Origin: Nocardioides okcheonensis | GTDB lineage: Bacteria > Actinomycetota > Actinomycetes > Propionibacteriales > Nocardioidaceae | Direction: 5' to 3' | Length of the DNA stretch: 64,000 nt | Assembly: GCF_020991065.1 (NCBI RefSeq) | Contig: NZ_CP087710.1 | Span: 2,046,001 to 2,110,000, forward strand | In this document: piece after piece, positions 47,878 to 57,386 of the stretch | How positions within the stretch are numbered: position 1 is the first letter of the stretch | Layout of the letters: every line of letters starts with the position of its first letter | Program-made: the position numbers and the translations under genes | Notes under the pieces: model-generated | Databases searched by the model: none | Told to the model about the DNA's origin: nothing | What the model saw: only the letters and a program-made list of their open reading frames with translations

Positions 47878-49848
47878 TCAGGCGACCGGCGCCGACTCGA
47901 ACTGCGAGCGGTGCAGCCGGGCGTACGCCCCGTCGCGCGCGAGCAGCTCGTCGTGGGAGCCCTGCTCGACGATCGAGCCGTCCTCCATCACCAGGATCAG
48001 GTCGGCGTCGCGGATCGTGGAGAGGCGGTGGGCGATCACGAACGAGGTCCGGTCCGAGCGCAGCGCCGCCATCGCCTGTTGGAGCAGCAGCTCGGTGCGG
48101 GTGTCGACCGACGAGGTCGCCTCGTCGAGGATCAGCAGAGCCGGGTCGGACAGGAAGGCGCGGGCGATGGTCACCAGCTGGCGTTCGCCGGCCGAGAGGT
48201 TGGAGCCGTCCTCGTCGATGACGGTGTCGTAGCCGTCGGGCAGCGAGTGCACGAACCGGTCGACGAACGTCGCCCGGGCCGCCTCCAGCACCTGCTCCTC
48301 GGTGGCGTCGGGGCGACCGTAGGCGATGTTGTCGCGGATGGTGCCGGCGAACAGCCAGGTGTCCTGCAGCACCATCCCGATCCTGCTGCGCAGCACGCCG
48401 CGCGGGATCGAGGTGATGTCGACGCCGTCGATGGTGATCCGCCCGGACTGCGGGTCGTAGAACCGCATCACCAGGTTGACCATCGTGGTCTTGCCGGCGC
48501 CCGTGGGCCCGACGATGGCGACGGTGCTGCCCGGACGGGCGACGAGCGACAGGCCCTCGATGAGCGGGCGCTCGGGGTCGTAGGAGAACGAGACGTCCTC
48601 GAAGCGGACCTCGCCGTGCGCGTCGGCCGCCGGGCGGCCGGTGGCGTCGGCGCTCTCCTCCGGGGCGTCGAGGAGCTCGAAGACCCGCTCGGCCGACGCG
48701 ACGCCGGACTGCAGCAGGTTGAGCATCGACGCGACCTGGGTCAGCGGCTGGGTGAACTGCCGGGTGTACTGGATGAACGCCTGCACGTCGCCCAGCGACA
48801 TCGTCCCGCTCGCGACGCGGAGGCCGCCGAGGACCGCGATCACGACGTAGTTGAGGTTCCCGACGAACATCATGATCGGCATGATCAGGCCGCTCACGAA
48901 CTGCGCGCCGTAGGACGCCTGGTAGAGCTCCTCGTTCTGCTCGGCGAAGACCCGCTCGGCCTCGGCCTGGCGCCCGAAGACCTTGACGACCGCGTGGCCG
49001 GAGAACGTCTCCTCGATGTGCGCGTTGAGGGTGCCGGTGCGTCGCCACTGCTGGATGAACATGCCCTGCGAGCGCTTCATCACCGCGCCGGTGACGACCA
49101 TGGTGACCGGCACCGAGACCAGCGCGACCAGGGCGAGCACCGGCGAGATCCAGAACATCATCGCGAGCACCGCGAGGACCGTCAGCAGCGAGTTGAGCAT
49201 CTGGCTCATCGTCTGCTGGAGGGTCTGGCTGACGTTGTCGATGTCGTTGGTGACCCGGCTGAGCAGCTCGCCGCGCGGCTGCTTGTCGAAGTAGCCCAGC
49301 GGCAGCCGGTGGACCTTGTCCTCGACCTCGGCGCGCATCCGCAGCACCGTGCCCTGCACGACGTCGTTGAGGAGGTAGCCGGCGAGCCACGCGAGCAGGG
49401 AGGCGGCGACGTAGACCGCGAGCACCAGCAGCAGGACGTCGGCGACGGCGGAGAAGTCCACCCCGTCGGTGAGGTCCATCGAGGCGAGCATGTCGGCCTG
49501 GCGGTCCTCCCCCTGCGCGCGCAGCGCCTCGATCGCCTGCTCCTGGGTGGCGCCGTCGCCCAGCGCCTGCCGGCCGAGCAGGCCGGCGAAGATCAGGTCG
49601 GTGGCACGGCCCAGGATCTTCGGGCCGACCGCCATCGCGACCACGCTGACGAGGGTCAGCGCGACCACGGCGTACGCCTTGTGCCGCTCGGGCCGCAGCC
49701 GGGCGAGCAGCCGCCGGGTCGAGGGCCAGAAGGTGTCGGCCTTCTGGCCGATCATCCCGCCGCCCATCGGGCCCCGGCCCGGGCCGCTGGCGCCGGACTG
49801 GACCCGCTCGGTCTCCTTCAGCTGGCCGGGCTTCTCGGTGGTGCTCAT
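47878..49848 (-). CDS. ABC exporter half-transporter, subunit with canonical ATP site
   Basis: A 656-residue fused membrane-ATPase half-transporter of the multidrug exporter type. About 60 cytoplasmic residues precede six membrane helices and the ATPase domain. Walker A is GPTGAGKTT and Walker B is LLILDEATSSVD with catalytic Glu. The signature is altered to LSAGERQ. It would heterodimerise with the upstream subunit at 49849-51582, whose Walker B glutamate is replaced. The ATG directly follows the upstream stop. Last gene of the tetR operon; likely exports lipophilic compounds. Confidence 0.92.
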   Translation of the reverse strand: MSTTEKPGQLKETERVQSGASGPGRGPMGGGMIGQKADTFWPSTRRLLARLRPERHKAYAVVALTLVSVVAMAVGPKILGRATDLIFAGLLGRQALGDGATQEQAIEALRAQGEDRQADMLASMDLTDGVDFSAVADVLLLVLAVYVAASLLAWLAGYLLNDVVQGTVLRMRAEVEDKVHRLPLGYFDKQPRGELLSRVTNDIDNVSQTLQQTMSQMLNSLLTVLAVLAMMFWISPVLALVALVSVPVTMVVTGAVMKRSQGMFIQQWRRTGTLNAHIEETFSGHAVVKVFGRQAEAERVFAEQNEELYQASYGAQFVSGLIMPIMMFVGNLNYVVIAVLGGLRVASGTMSLGDVQAFIQYTRQFTQPLTQVASMLNLLQSGVASAERVFELLDAPEESADATGRPAADAHGEVRFEDVSFSYDPERPLIEGLSLVARPGSTVAIVGPTGAGKTTMVNLVMRFYDPQSGRITIDGVDITSIPRGVLRSRIGMVLQDTWLFAGTIRDNIAYGRPDATEEQVLEAARATFVDRFVHSLPDGYDTVIDEDGSNLSAGERQLVTIARAFLSDPALLILDEATSSVDTRTELLLQQAMAALRSDRTSFVIAHRLSTIRDADLILVMEDGSIVEQGSHDELLARDGAYARLHRSQFESAPVA

Positions 49849-51582
49849 TCAGGCCACCTCCTCGGCGGTCAGCTGGGAACGGACGATCTCCTGGTAGGTC
49901 TCGCACCCGGCGAGCAGCTCGTCGTGGGTGCCGGTCCCGACGACCGCCCCGTCCTCCATCACGACGATCCGGTCGGCGTGGCGGATCGTCGCCACCCGCT
50001 GGGCGACGATGACCACCGTGGCGTCGCGGGTGACGGGCCGCAGGGCCGCCCGCAGCCGGGCGTCGGTGGTGAGGTCGAGCGCGGAGAACGAGTCGTCGAA
50101 GAGGTAGAGGTCGGGTCGCCTCACGACGGCGCGGGCGATGGCCATCCGCTGCCGCTGGCCGCCGCTCAGGCTCGACCCGCCCTGGGCGATCTCGGCGTCG
50201 AGGCCGTCGGGCATCGCCTCGACGAACTCCCTGGCCTGGGCGATCTCCAGCGCCGCCCACATCTCCTCCTCCGTGGCGTCGGGCTTGCCGTAGCGGAGGT
50301 TGTCGGCGACGGTGCCGCGGAAGAGGAACGCCTTCTGCGGGACCAGGCCGATGCGCGACCAGAGCGCCTCCGGGGCGAGGTCACGCACGTCGACGCCGCC
50401 GACGCGGACCGCTCCCCCGGTGGCGTCGAAGAGCCGCGGCACGAGGTTGACCAGCGTCGACTTGCCGGCGCCGGTCGAGCCGACGATCGCGACCGTCTCC
50501 CCCGGCGCCGCCCGCAGGTCGACGCCACGCAGCACCGGCTCCTCGGCGCCCGGGTAGGCGAAGGTGACGTCCTCGAGCGCGAGGTCGACGCGGGCGGGCA
50601 GGTCGGTGACCGGCGCCGCGGGCGGCACGACGGACGACTCGGTGTCGAGGACCTCCGCGATCCGGTCGGCGCAGACCGAGGCGCGGGGCACCATCATCAG
50701 CATGAACATCGCCATCATCACCGACATGACGATCTGCATCAGGTAGGAGATGTAGGCGGTCAGGGCACCGACCTCCATCTGGCCGGCCTCGACCCGGTGC
50801 CCGCCGAACCACAGCACGCCGACGGTCGCCGTGTTGGCGACCACCATGACCGTCGGGAACATCGCCGCCTGCCACCGGCCGGCACGTACGGCGACCTCGG
50901 TCAGCTGCTCGTTGGCGCCGCGGAAGCGGACGGTCTCGTGCTCCTCGCGGACGAAGGCCCGCACCACGCGTACGCCGGTGATCTGCTCGCGCAGCAGCCG
51001 GTTGACCTCGTCGATGCGCTCCTGCATCAGGCGGAAGCTCGGCACCATCTGCCGCACGATCAACCCGATCGACACCGCCAGCACCGGGACGACGGCGAGC
51101 ACCAGCCAGGACAGGCCGACGTCCTCGCGCGCGGCCATGATGATGCCGCCGACCATCATGATCGGCGCGGACACCATGAGCGTGCCGCCCATCAGGACCA
51201 GCATCTGCACCTGCTGGACGTCGTTGGTCTCCCGGGTGATGAGCGAGGGCGCGCCGAACTGCTGGACCTCGCGGGCCGAGAAGGAGCCGACGCGGTGGAA
51301 GATCGCGGCGCGCAGGTCGCGGCCGAACCCCATCGCGTTGCGCGCGGAGAACCAGACGGCGGCGATCGAGCAGACCACCTGCACCAGCGAGACGGCGAGC
51401 ATCAGCCCGCCGTGGCGCAGGATGTAGCCGGTGTCGCCGCTGACGACCCCCTTGTCGATGATGTCGGCGTTGAGGCTGGGCAGGTAGAGCGCGGCCATGG
51501 TGCCGACGAACTGGAGCGCGACGACGGCCGCGAGCGGGGCGGCGTAGGGCCGCAGGTAGGTGCGGACGATGCGGAGCAGCAT
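49849..51582 (-). CDS. ABC exporter half-transporter, subunit with degenerate ATP site
   Basis: A 577-residue half-transporter: six membrane helices in the first about 310 residues, then the ATPase domain. Walker A is GSTGAGKST and the signature is the canonical LSGGQRQRMA. Walker B reads LYLFDDSFSALD, with Asp in place of the catalytic Glu. Together with the altered signature of its partner this forms one hydrolysis-impaired site, the known layout of heterodimeric exporters such as TM287/288. The ATG directly follows the tetR stop, so translation is coupled. Confidence 0.92.
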   Translation of the reverse strand: MLLRIVRTYLRPYAAPLAAVVALQFVGTMAALYLPSLNADIIDKGVVSGDTGYILRHGGLMLAVSLVQVVCSIAAVWFSARNAMGFGRDLRAAIFHRVGSFSAREVQQFGAPSLITRETNDVQQVQMLVLMGGTLMVSAPIMMVGGIIMAAREDVGLSWLVLAVVPVLAVSIGLIVRQMVPSFRLMQERIDEVNRLLREQITGVRVVRAFVREEHETVRFRGANEQLTEVAVRAGRWQAAMFPTVMVVANTATVGVLWFGGHRVEAGQMEVGALTAYISYLMQIVMSVMMAMFMLMMVPRASVCADRIAEVLDTESSVVPPAAPVTDLPARVDLALEDVTFAYPGAEEPVLRGVDLRAAPGETVAIVGSTGAGKSTLVNLVPRLFDATGGAVRVGGVDVRDLAPEALWSRIGLVPQKAFLFRGTVADNLRYGKPDATEEEMWAALEIAQAREFVEAMPDGLDAEIAQGGSSLSGGQRQRMAIARAVVRRPDLYLFDDSFSALDLTTDARLRAALRPVTRDATVVIVAQRVATIRHADRIVVMEDGAVVGTGTHDELLAGCETYQEIVRSQLTAEEVA

Positions 51583-52161
51583 TCAGGAGTCCTCTGTCCT
51601 CAGTACGCCGTGGAGCAGCGTGTCGACGATCTGCTCGGCGGTCAGCGGGTGGCCGTCGGAGATGTGGGGATGGGTGCCGGAGAAGGTCAGCAGCCGCACC
51701 ATGTGCATGAGCTCGGCCGGGGCCACGCGCAGCGCGGCGCGGTGCGGCTCGGCCATCGTCTCGAGGATGAGCGCGACCTTCGCGCGCTCCTCCTCCATGT
51801 GCCGGCGGGCCCGTGGCGGACCGACCATGCCCATCCGGGTCATCAGCGCGAAGACCCGCTCGAAGCGCTGCTGGAACAGCTCGACCACCTCGAGCAGCAT
51901 CGCCGCGAGCGGCTGGTCCCGGTCGACCGCGCCGAGCTGGGCGATGAACGGCACCAGGTCGAGGGCGTCCTCGACCGCGGCGGTCACCAGGTCGTCCTTG
52001 GAGTCGAAGACCCGGAAGATCGTGCCCTCCGCGACGCCGGCGGCGTCGGCGATCTGCTTGGTGGTGACGGCGCGGCCGTGCGCGAGCAGCAGCGGGAGGG
52101 TGGCGTCGACGAGCGCCTGGCGGCGGTCCTCGGGTGCCATCGGTCGGGCTCGGGGGGTCAC
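51583..52161 (-). CDS. TetR-family repressor of the ABC exporter operon
   Basis: A regulator of about 192 residues. The TetR DNA-binding domain is RRQALVDATLPLLLAHGRAVTTKQIADAAGVAEGTIFRVFDSKDDLV (about residues 12-58), with a divergent ligand-binding C-terminal domain. GTG 52161 leaves a perfect 20-bp palindrome just upstream as its operator. An ATG at 52140 also works, while an in-frame ATG at 52194 would place the operator inside the gene. It is the first gene of the tetR-ABC-ABC operon, so it represses itself and the pump. Confidence 0.88.
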   Translation of the reverse strand: MTPRARPMAPEDRRQALVDATLPLLLAHGRAVTTKQIADAAGVAEGTIFRVFDSKDDLVTAAVEDALDLVPFIAQLGAVDRDQPLAAMLLEVVELFQQRFERVFALMTRMGMVGPPRARRHMEEERAKVALILETMAEPHRAALRVAPAELMHMVRLLTFSGTHPHISDGHPLTAEQIVDTLLHGVLRTEDS

Positions 52162-52174
52162 CCCTCGAGGGTAA

Positions 52175-52194
52175 GTGAGTGAGCGCTCACTCAC
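52175..52194. promoter_or_regulatory. Perfect 20-bp TetR operator
   Basis: GTGAGTGAGCGCTCACTCAC is a perfect palindrome 13 bp upstream of the tetR start, of the TGAGTGA-type found for many TetR/AcrR repressors. Confidence 0.8.
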
Positions 52195-52208
52195 AACCGA
52201 TCTGTCGC

Positions 52209-52272
52209 GGTACCTGGGGACGAAATGGTGGGCGACGGGGCGATCTCACCCACCAGAACGTCCGCAGATACC
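52209..52272. repeat. Dispersed hairpin repeat, family 3, copy 2 (degenerate)
   Basis: The right arm CCCACCAGAACGTCCGCAG matches the copy at 44953-44976 closely, while the left arm has several changes. It lies beyond the TetR operator, next to the family 2 copy. Confidence 0.6.
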
Positions 52273-52275
52273 CCG

Positions 52276-52311
52276 TCAGGGGGCGAGGCGCTGGATGGTC
52301 CAGCTGTCGCC
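52276..52311. repeat. 36-bp duplicate of the pdxH 3' end
   Basis: This matches 52376-52411, the last codons and stop of pdxH, with one mismatch at an exact offset of 100 bp. The family 2 hairpin lies between the two copies, as if flanked by a duplicated target. Confidence 0.8.
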
Positions 52312-52316
52312 AGGAC

Positions 52317-52373
52317 ATCTGAGGACGTGGTGCAGCCCGTACACCTAGTTCCAGCTGCAGGGCGTCCTCAGAT
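52317..52373. repeat. Dispersed hairpin repeat, family 2, copy 2
   Basis: ATCTGAGGACGTGGTGCAGC pairs with its near-complement (three mismatches). It resembles the copy at 47809 and probably terminates pdxH. Confidence 0.75.
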
Positions 52374-52375
52374 GA

Positions 52376-53023
52376 TCAGGGGGCGAGGCGCTGGGTGGTC
52401 CAGCTGTCGCCGTCGCGGCGGTAGACGAGGCGGTCGTGCATCCGGCCCGGCCGCCCCTGCCAGAACTCGACGACCTCCGGGACGACGCGGTAGCCGCCCC
52501 ACTCCGGCGGCACCGGGACCTCGCCGTCGGCCTCGTCGGCACCGAAGCGCTCCTGCACCGAGGCGTACGCCGCCGCGAGCTCGGCGCGCGAGGCGACCGG
52601 TCGCGACTGCGCCGACGACCAGGCGCCGAGCTGGGCTCCGCGGGGCCGGGAGTGGAAGTACGCCGCGACCCGCTCGGCGTCGAGCCGGACCGCGGCTCCC
52701 TCGACGCGGACCTGCCGCTCGAGCGGGTGCCACGGGAAGAGCAGCGCGCAGCGCGGGTTGGCCGCGAGCTCCTCGCCCTTGCGGGAGCCGTGGTTGGTGA
52801 AGAACACGAAGCCGTCCGCGCCGACCTCCTTGAGCAGCACCATCCGGCTCGACGGGACCCCGGTCGGCGTCGCGGTCGCCAGCACCATCGCGTTGGGCTC
52901 GTGGACGCCGGCGGCCGCCGCCTGCTCGAACCAGCGCTCGAACATGGTCACCGGGTCGTCGGCGAGGTCGGGGAGGTCGAGGCCGCCGCGGCCGTACTCC
53001 TCGCGCAGGCTGGAGAGGTCCAT
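52376..53023 (-). CDS. pdxH: Pyridoxamine/pyridoxine 5'-phosphate oxidase
   Basis: A 215-residue FMN enzyme that makes pyridoxal 5'-phosphate. Motifs are EPNAMVLATATPTGVPSSRMVLLKEVGADGFVFFTNHGSRKGEELAANPRCALLFPW (FMN and substrate binding), YFHSRPRGAQLGAWSSAQS and WGGYRVVPEVVEFWQGRPGRMHDRLVYRRD, ending in the conserved RLAP. It has full family length. The last 12 codons are duplicated downstream. It is divergent from the citrate synthase gene with about 87 bp between starts. Confidence 0.95.
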   Translation of the reverse strand: MDLSSLREEYGRGGLDLPDLADDPVTMFERWFEQAAAAGVHEPNAMVLATATPTGVPSSRMVLLKEVGADGFVFFTNHGSRKGEELAANPRCALLFPWHPLERQVRVEGAAVRLDAERVAAYFHSRPRGAQLGAWSSAQSRPVASRAELAAAYASVQERFGADEADGEVPVPPEWGGYRVVPEVVEFWQGRPGRMHDRLVYRRDGDSWTTQRLAP

Positions 53024-53110
53024 GTCCCGAGGGTAGACGGCAGGTCAGGGTGCACAATGAGCCGTCCCGTGCGGCTTCCCGGGACACCCTCGCCCACGAA
53101 GGAGTGGCCC

Positions 53111-54214
53111 ATGACCGAGATCCACCACGGCCTCGAAGGTGTCGTCGCGTTCGAGACGCAGATCGCCGAGCCGGACAAGGAGGGGTCGGCGCTGCGCTAC
53201 CGCGGCGTCGACATCGAGGACCTGGTCGGCCGCGTCCCGTTCGAGAACGTCTGGGGCCTGCTGGTGGACGGCGCGTACTCCCCCGGCCTCCCGCCGGCCG
53301 AGCCGTACAACATCGCGATCCACACCGGCGACGTGCGCGCCGACGTGCAGGCCAGCGTGGCGATGCTGGCGCCGATGCTGGGCATGGGCCAGACCTACGA
53401 CATCTCCGACGAGCAGGCGCGGCTCGACCTGTCCCGCGTTGCGGTGATGGTCCTGTCCTACGCCGCGCAGTCCGCGCGCGGACTCGGCAAGCCGGTCGTC
53501 ACCCAGGCCGACGTCGACCAGGGCCGCACCCTCGCCGAGCGGTTCCTCATCCGCTGGCGCGGCGAGGCCGACCCGAAGCACGCCCACGCGATCGACGCCT
53601 ACTGGTCCTCGGCGGCCGAGCACGGCATGAACGCCTCCACCTTCACCGCCCGGGTCATCACCTCCACGGGCGCCGACGTCGCGGCCGCGTTCTCCGGCGC
53701 GATCGGCGCGATGTCGGGACCGCTGCACGGTGGCGCGCCGTCGCGCGTGCTGGGCATGATCGAGGAGGTCGAGAAGCGCGGCGACGCCACGTCGTACGTC
53801 AAGGAGCTGCTCGACGGCGGTGAGCGGCTGATGGGCTTCGGCCACCGCGTCTACCGCGCCGAGGACCCGCGCGCGCGGGTGCTGCGGCGTACCGCCAAGG
53901 AGCTCGACGCCCCGCGCTACGAGGTGGCCGAGGCGCTGGAGAAGGCCGCCCTCGCCGAGCTGCGCGAGCGCCGTCCCGACCGGGTGCTGGAGACCAACGT
54001 GGAGTTCTGGGCGGCGATCGTCCTCGACTTCGCCGAGGTGCCGGCGCCCATGTTCACCTCGATGTTCACGTGTGCCCGCACGGGCGGCTGGTCGGCGCAC
54101 ATCCTCGAGCAGAAGACCACCGGCCGGCTGATCCGGCCCTCCGCGGTCTACGCCGGGCCGAGCACCCGCCCGGCGAGCGACGTCGAGGGCTGGGACGAGG
54201 CCTGGGGCGCCTGA
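53111..54214 (+). CDS. Citrate synthase (short, CitA/type-2-like)
   Basis: A 367-residue citrate synthase condensing acetyl-CoA with oxaloacetate; the short form is related to 2-methylcitrate synthases. Catalytic blocks are SGPLHGGAPSRVL, MGFGHRVYRAEDPRA and the C-terminal NVEFWAAIVLDFAEVPAPMFTSMF, followed by RTGGWSAHILEQ. It begins IHHGLEGVVAFETQIAEPDKEGSALRYRGVDIEDLV, which is the second-isozyme pattern. Strong GAAGGAG before ATG 53111. Whether it is the main enzyme or a methylcitrate-type one cannot be decided here. Confidence 0.9.
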   Translation: MTEIHHGLEGVVAFETQIAEPDKEGSALRYRGVDIEDLVGRVPFENVWGLLVDGAYSPGLPPAEPYNIAIHTGDVRADVQASVAMLAPMLGMGQTYDISDEQARLDLSRVAVMVLSYAAQSARGLGKPVVTQADVDQGRTLAERFLIRWRGEADPKHAHAIDAYWSSAAEHGMNASTFTARVITSTGADVAAAFSGAIGAMSGPLHGGAPSRVLGMIEEVEKRGDATSYVKELLDGGERLMGFGHRVYRAEDPRARVLRRTAKELDAPRYEVAEALEKAALAELRERRPDRVLETNVEFWAAIVLDFAEVPAPMFTSMFTCARTGGWSAHILEQKTTGRLIRPSAVYAGPSTRPASDVEGWDEAWGA

Positions 54215-54221
54215 GCGCTCA

Positions 54222-54330
54222 CGCTGGTCGAGGAAGGACGAAGTCCTGTCCCGAGACCTCTGGACCTCGAACGCCTGCCCTGGCTGACGGGGTCTCGTGA
54301 CGGTCGCTGCGCGACCTCCTCGACCAGCGG
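54222..54330. repeat. Dispersed hairpin repeat, family 1, copy 3
   Basis: The left arm, CGCTGGTCGAGGAAGGACGA to GAGACC, and the right arm, GGTCTCGTGACGG to CTCGACCAGCG, frame a 32-nt loop. It lies between convergent citrate synthase and DUF393 genes. Confidence 0.75.
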
Positions 54331-54349
54331 TCATGCGCTCGGCCGGCGG

Positions 54350-54718
54350 TCAGCGCTCGGGGAGCGCGCAGCTGGGCGTCCCGCCGGGCAGGCGGGAGCG
54401 GTTCGCGGCGATCCAGTGGTAGGCCCGGCGGGCGACGGGGTCGACCGGGCGCGTCGTCATGAGCCGCCCGACCAGGCGCCACGGCAGCGGACCGGTGCGC
54501 AGGATGGCGGCGAACGCCCGGTGGCCGTAGTCGACGCTGCCGTCGGGGTGGACGTAGGGCATCTCCACCTCGGCCCGCGCCGGGTCGACGCCGAGGGCGT
54601 CGAGGTCGACGGCCTGGATGGTGGCCGCGTCGATGTCGACGCCGAGCCGCGGCACGAGCGCGGCGGTGCGCATGCAGAAGCCGCAGTCGCCGTCGTTGAG
54701 CATCAGGCCTCGCTCCAT
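54350..54718 (-). CDS. DCC-family (DUF393) thiol-disulfide oxidoreductase-like protein
   Basis: A 122-residue soluble protein with the DCC-family start LMLNDGDCGFCMRTAALVPRLG, containing the DxxCxxC motif of a thioredoxin-like fold. The central EMPYVHPDGSVDYGHRAFAAIL is the second family block, and the C-terminal part is typical (VARRAYHWIAANRSRL). A redox role is inferred from the CxxC; no partner is linked. The tail ends PSCALPER with one extra cysteine. Confidence 0.85.
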   Translation of the reverse strand: MERGLMLNDGDCGFCMRTAALVPRLGVDIDAATIQAVDLDALGVDPARAEVEMPYVHPDGSVDYGHRAFAAILRTGPLPWRLVGRLMTTRPVDPVARRAYHWIAANRSRLPGGTPSCALPER

Positions 54719-54755
54719 GCCACGAGCCTACGACCGCGCGCGAAGCGCGACCGGC

Positions 54756-55376
54756 TCAGCCGACCGGCTGCACGGCGTACCAGGACGTGAGGCCCTTGGC
54801 GCCCTGGCGGGTGAGCGACACGTGGACGTGGTCGCGGTGGCGCAGCGTGGGCGAGCAGCGCCGCTTCGAGCGGCACCCCGAGCTGAGGTAGGGCTTGGCC
54901 CGGAACTGCTCGTAGGAGGCGTACATCGTGTCGTCCCAGATGACGTACATGATCCCCATCCGGCGGGCGAGCGCCGCGGGCTGGCCGGTGTCGTCGGGCG
55001 CGAACACCTCGTCGAGCATCGCCGCGGCGAGCGCCTGGTCGGCCGGGTCGGTGGCGTCGAGCAGCCAGTCGAAGGCGCGCGACTCCTTGTGCTCGCTGGT
55101 CCCCGAGCCGGAGCACGAGCGGCTGATCGCGCCGTAGCCGCCGCCCCGGGCGACGAGCCAGTCGGCGAGCACCAGGATGCCCGGCTTCGGCTTCTGCCGG
55201 CAGGTCGTCTGCGGCTGGTAGGAGGCGTAGTCCTCGACCGGCATGAGGTACGGCGCCGAGCTGGTGACCGTGCGCCGGTCGGGTCCGCCGTCGGCGGCGG
55301 AGGCCGCCGTGACCGCGCCCGACGTCATCACGACGCCGGCGACGAGCACCGTGACCACTCGTGCGACCACACCCAT
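54756..55376 (-). CDS. Secreted protein with putative M15/VldE-like peptidase or binding domain
   Basis: A 206-residue exported protein. A Sec signal (VVTVLVAGVVMTSGAVTAASA) ends near residue 28. The mature part contains SEHKESRAFDWLLD, YVIWDDTMYASYEQFRA and a final HRDHVHVSLTRQG. The spaced SxH...D and DHxHxS motifs recall zinc-binding D-Ala-D-Ala-peptidase-like folds (M15/ARB_07466 type), suggesting cell-wall binding or cleavage. Cysteine pairs suit an extracellular protein. The catalytic assignment is tentative. Confidence 0.7.
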   Translation of the reverse strand: MGVVARVVTVLVAGVVMTSGAVTAASAADGGPDRRTVTSSAPYLMPVEDYASYQPQTTCRQKPKPGILVLADWLVARGGGYGAISRSCSGSGTSEHKESRAFDWLLDATDPADQALAAAMLDEVFAPDDTGQPAALARRMGIMYVIWDDTMYASYEQFRAKPYLSSGCRSKRRCSPTLRHRDHVHVSLTRQGAKGLTSWYAVQPVG

Positions 55377-55496
55377 GACCTCGTCCCACCTTCCCCGGCA
55401 ACCCCATGTGCCTCAGCGACCGTAGGCGCGGCGGAAACGGGGTGTCCGGGGTTCGCGAGAAGTACAGACCTGTAGTTCACGGGGGCCCCGAAGGGC

Positions 55497-55961
55497 TCAG
55501 ATCCGGCGACCGAAGCAGCGGCTCAGCTCGGAGCCGCAGTAGTGCCCGAAGCCGGGGACCGGCTCGTAGCCGGAGGAGAGGTAGAGCTCGATCGCCTCGG
55601 GCTGCTTCATGCCGGTCTCGAGCACCAGCGCCTCGATGCCCTCCGCGGCGGCGGTCGCCTCGAGGTGCGCGAGCATCCGGCGGGCGAGGCCGCGGCGCTG
55701 GGCCGCGGGGACGACGTACATCCGCTTCACCTCGGCGGTGACGTCGGCGCCGAGGGCCTTGACCGGGCTGCGCCGCCACGCCCCCGTGGCCACCGGCTCG
55801 CCGGCGAGGTAGCCGACGAAGAACCGGCCCAGCGGGTCCTCGAAGTCGCGCGGGTCGACCGGCGACTCGTCGCGGCCGCCGTAGCGCGCGACATACTCCT
55901 CCTGGACCGCCTCGACGAGCCGCGCGGCGTCGGGGTGGGTGATCGAGCGGCGCTGGATCAC
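55497..55961 (-). CDS. GNAT-family N-acetyltransferase
   Basis: A 154-residue acetyltransferase. The acetyl-CoA-binding core is VKRMYVVPAAQRRGLARRMLAHLEATAAAEGIEALVLETG, followed by PEAIELYLSSGYEPVPGFGHY. It begins VIQRRSITHPDAARLVEAVQEEY. The GTG start at 55961 lies 13 bp after the stop of the small membrane gene, so the two are probably co-transcribed. The substrate is unknown. Confidence 0.85.
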   Translation of the reverse strand: MIQRRSITHPDAARLVEAVQEEYVARYGGRDESPVDPRDFEDPLGRFFVGYLAGEPVATGAWRRSPVKALGADVTAEVKRMYVVPAAQRRGLARRMLAHLEATAAAEGIEALVLETGMKQPEAIELYLSSGYEPVPGFGHYCGSELSRCFGRRI

Positions 55962-55974
55962 CCAGTCGTCGTGC

Positions 55975-56142
55975 TCAGGCAAGCGACTGCCCGCGGGAGT
56001 CGCAGAACCGTGCGTCGGCGACGTAGCGCGCAACCGTGACGACGAAGCCGAGGCCGACGACCAGGAGCACGGGACCGAGGACGCGGAACGCTGTGCGCAC
56101 GCTCGACTGGTTCGCCAGTCCGGGTGTGGTGTGGTCGTCCAT
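55975..56142 (-). CDS. Small single-helix membrane protein (55 aa)
   Basis: The frame from ATG 56142 to TGA at 55975 encodes 55 residues: a polar start MDDHTTPGLANQSS, one clear membrane helix (VLGPVLLVVGLGFVVTV) and a polar tail with a single Cys (ARFCDSRGQSLA). Many actinobacteria encode small one-helix proteins of this layout; none has a known function that fits. It directly precedes the GNAT gene and lies about 110 bp from the divergent serC gene. Confidence 0.65.
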   Translation of the reverse strand: MDDHTTPGLANQSSVRTAFRVLGPVLLVVGLGFVVTVARYVADARFCDSRGQSLA

Positions 56143-56243
56143 GCTTCGTCCCCTGTCGTCGGGCGCGTGTGCGCGGGTGACAGAATAGGCGCGCTGACAG
56201 CGTCGTCAGGACCGCCCTTCCGCATCCACCGTGATCCACGTGA

Positions 56244-57374
<1,131 letters not shown>

Positions 57375-57386
57375 GCCGCTGACGAC

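Noticed and set aside
47872..52182. A 1436-codon plus-strand open frame across the ABC-tetR operon
   Set aside because: Antisense to three well-supported genes; composition is a GC shadow.
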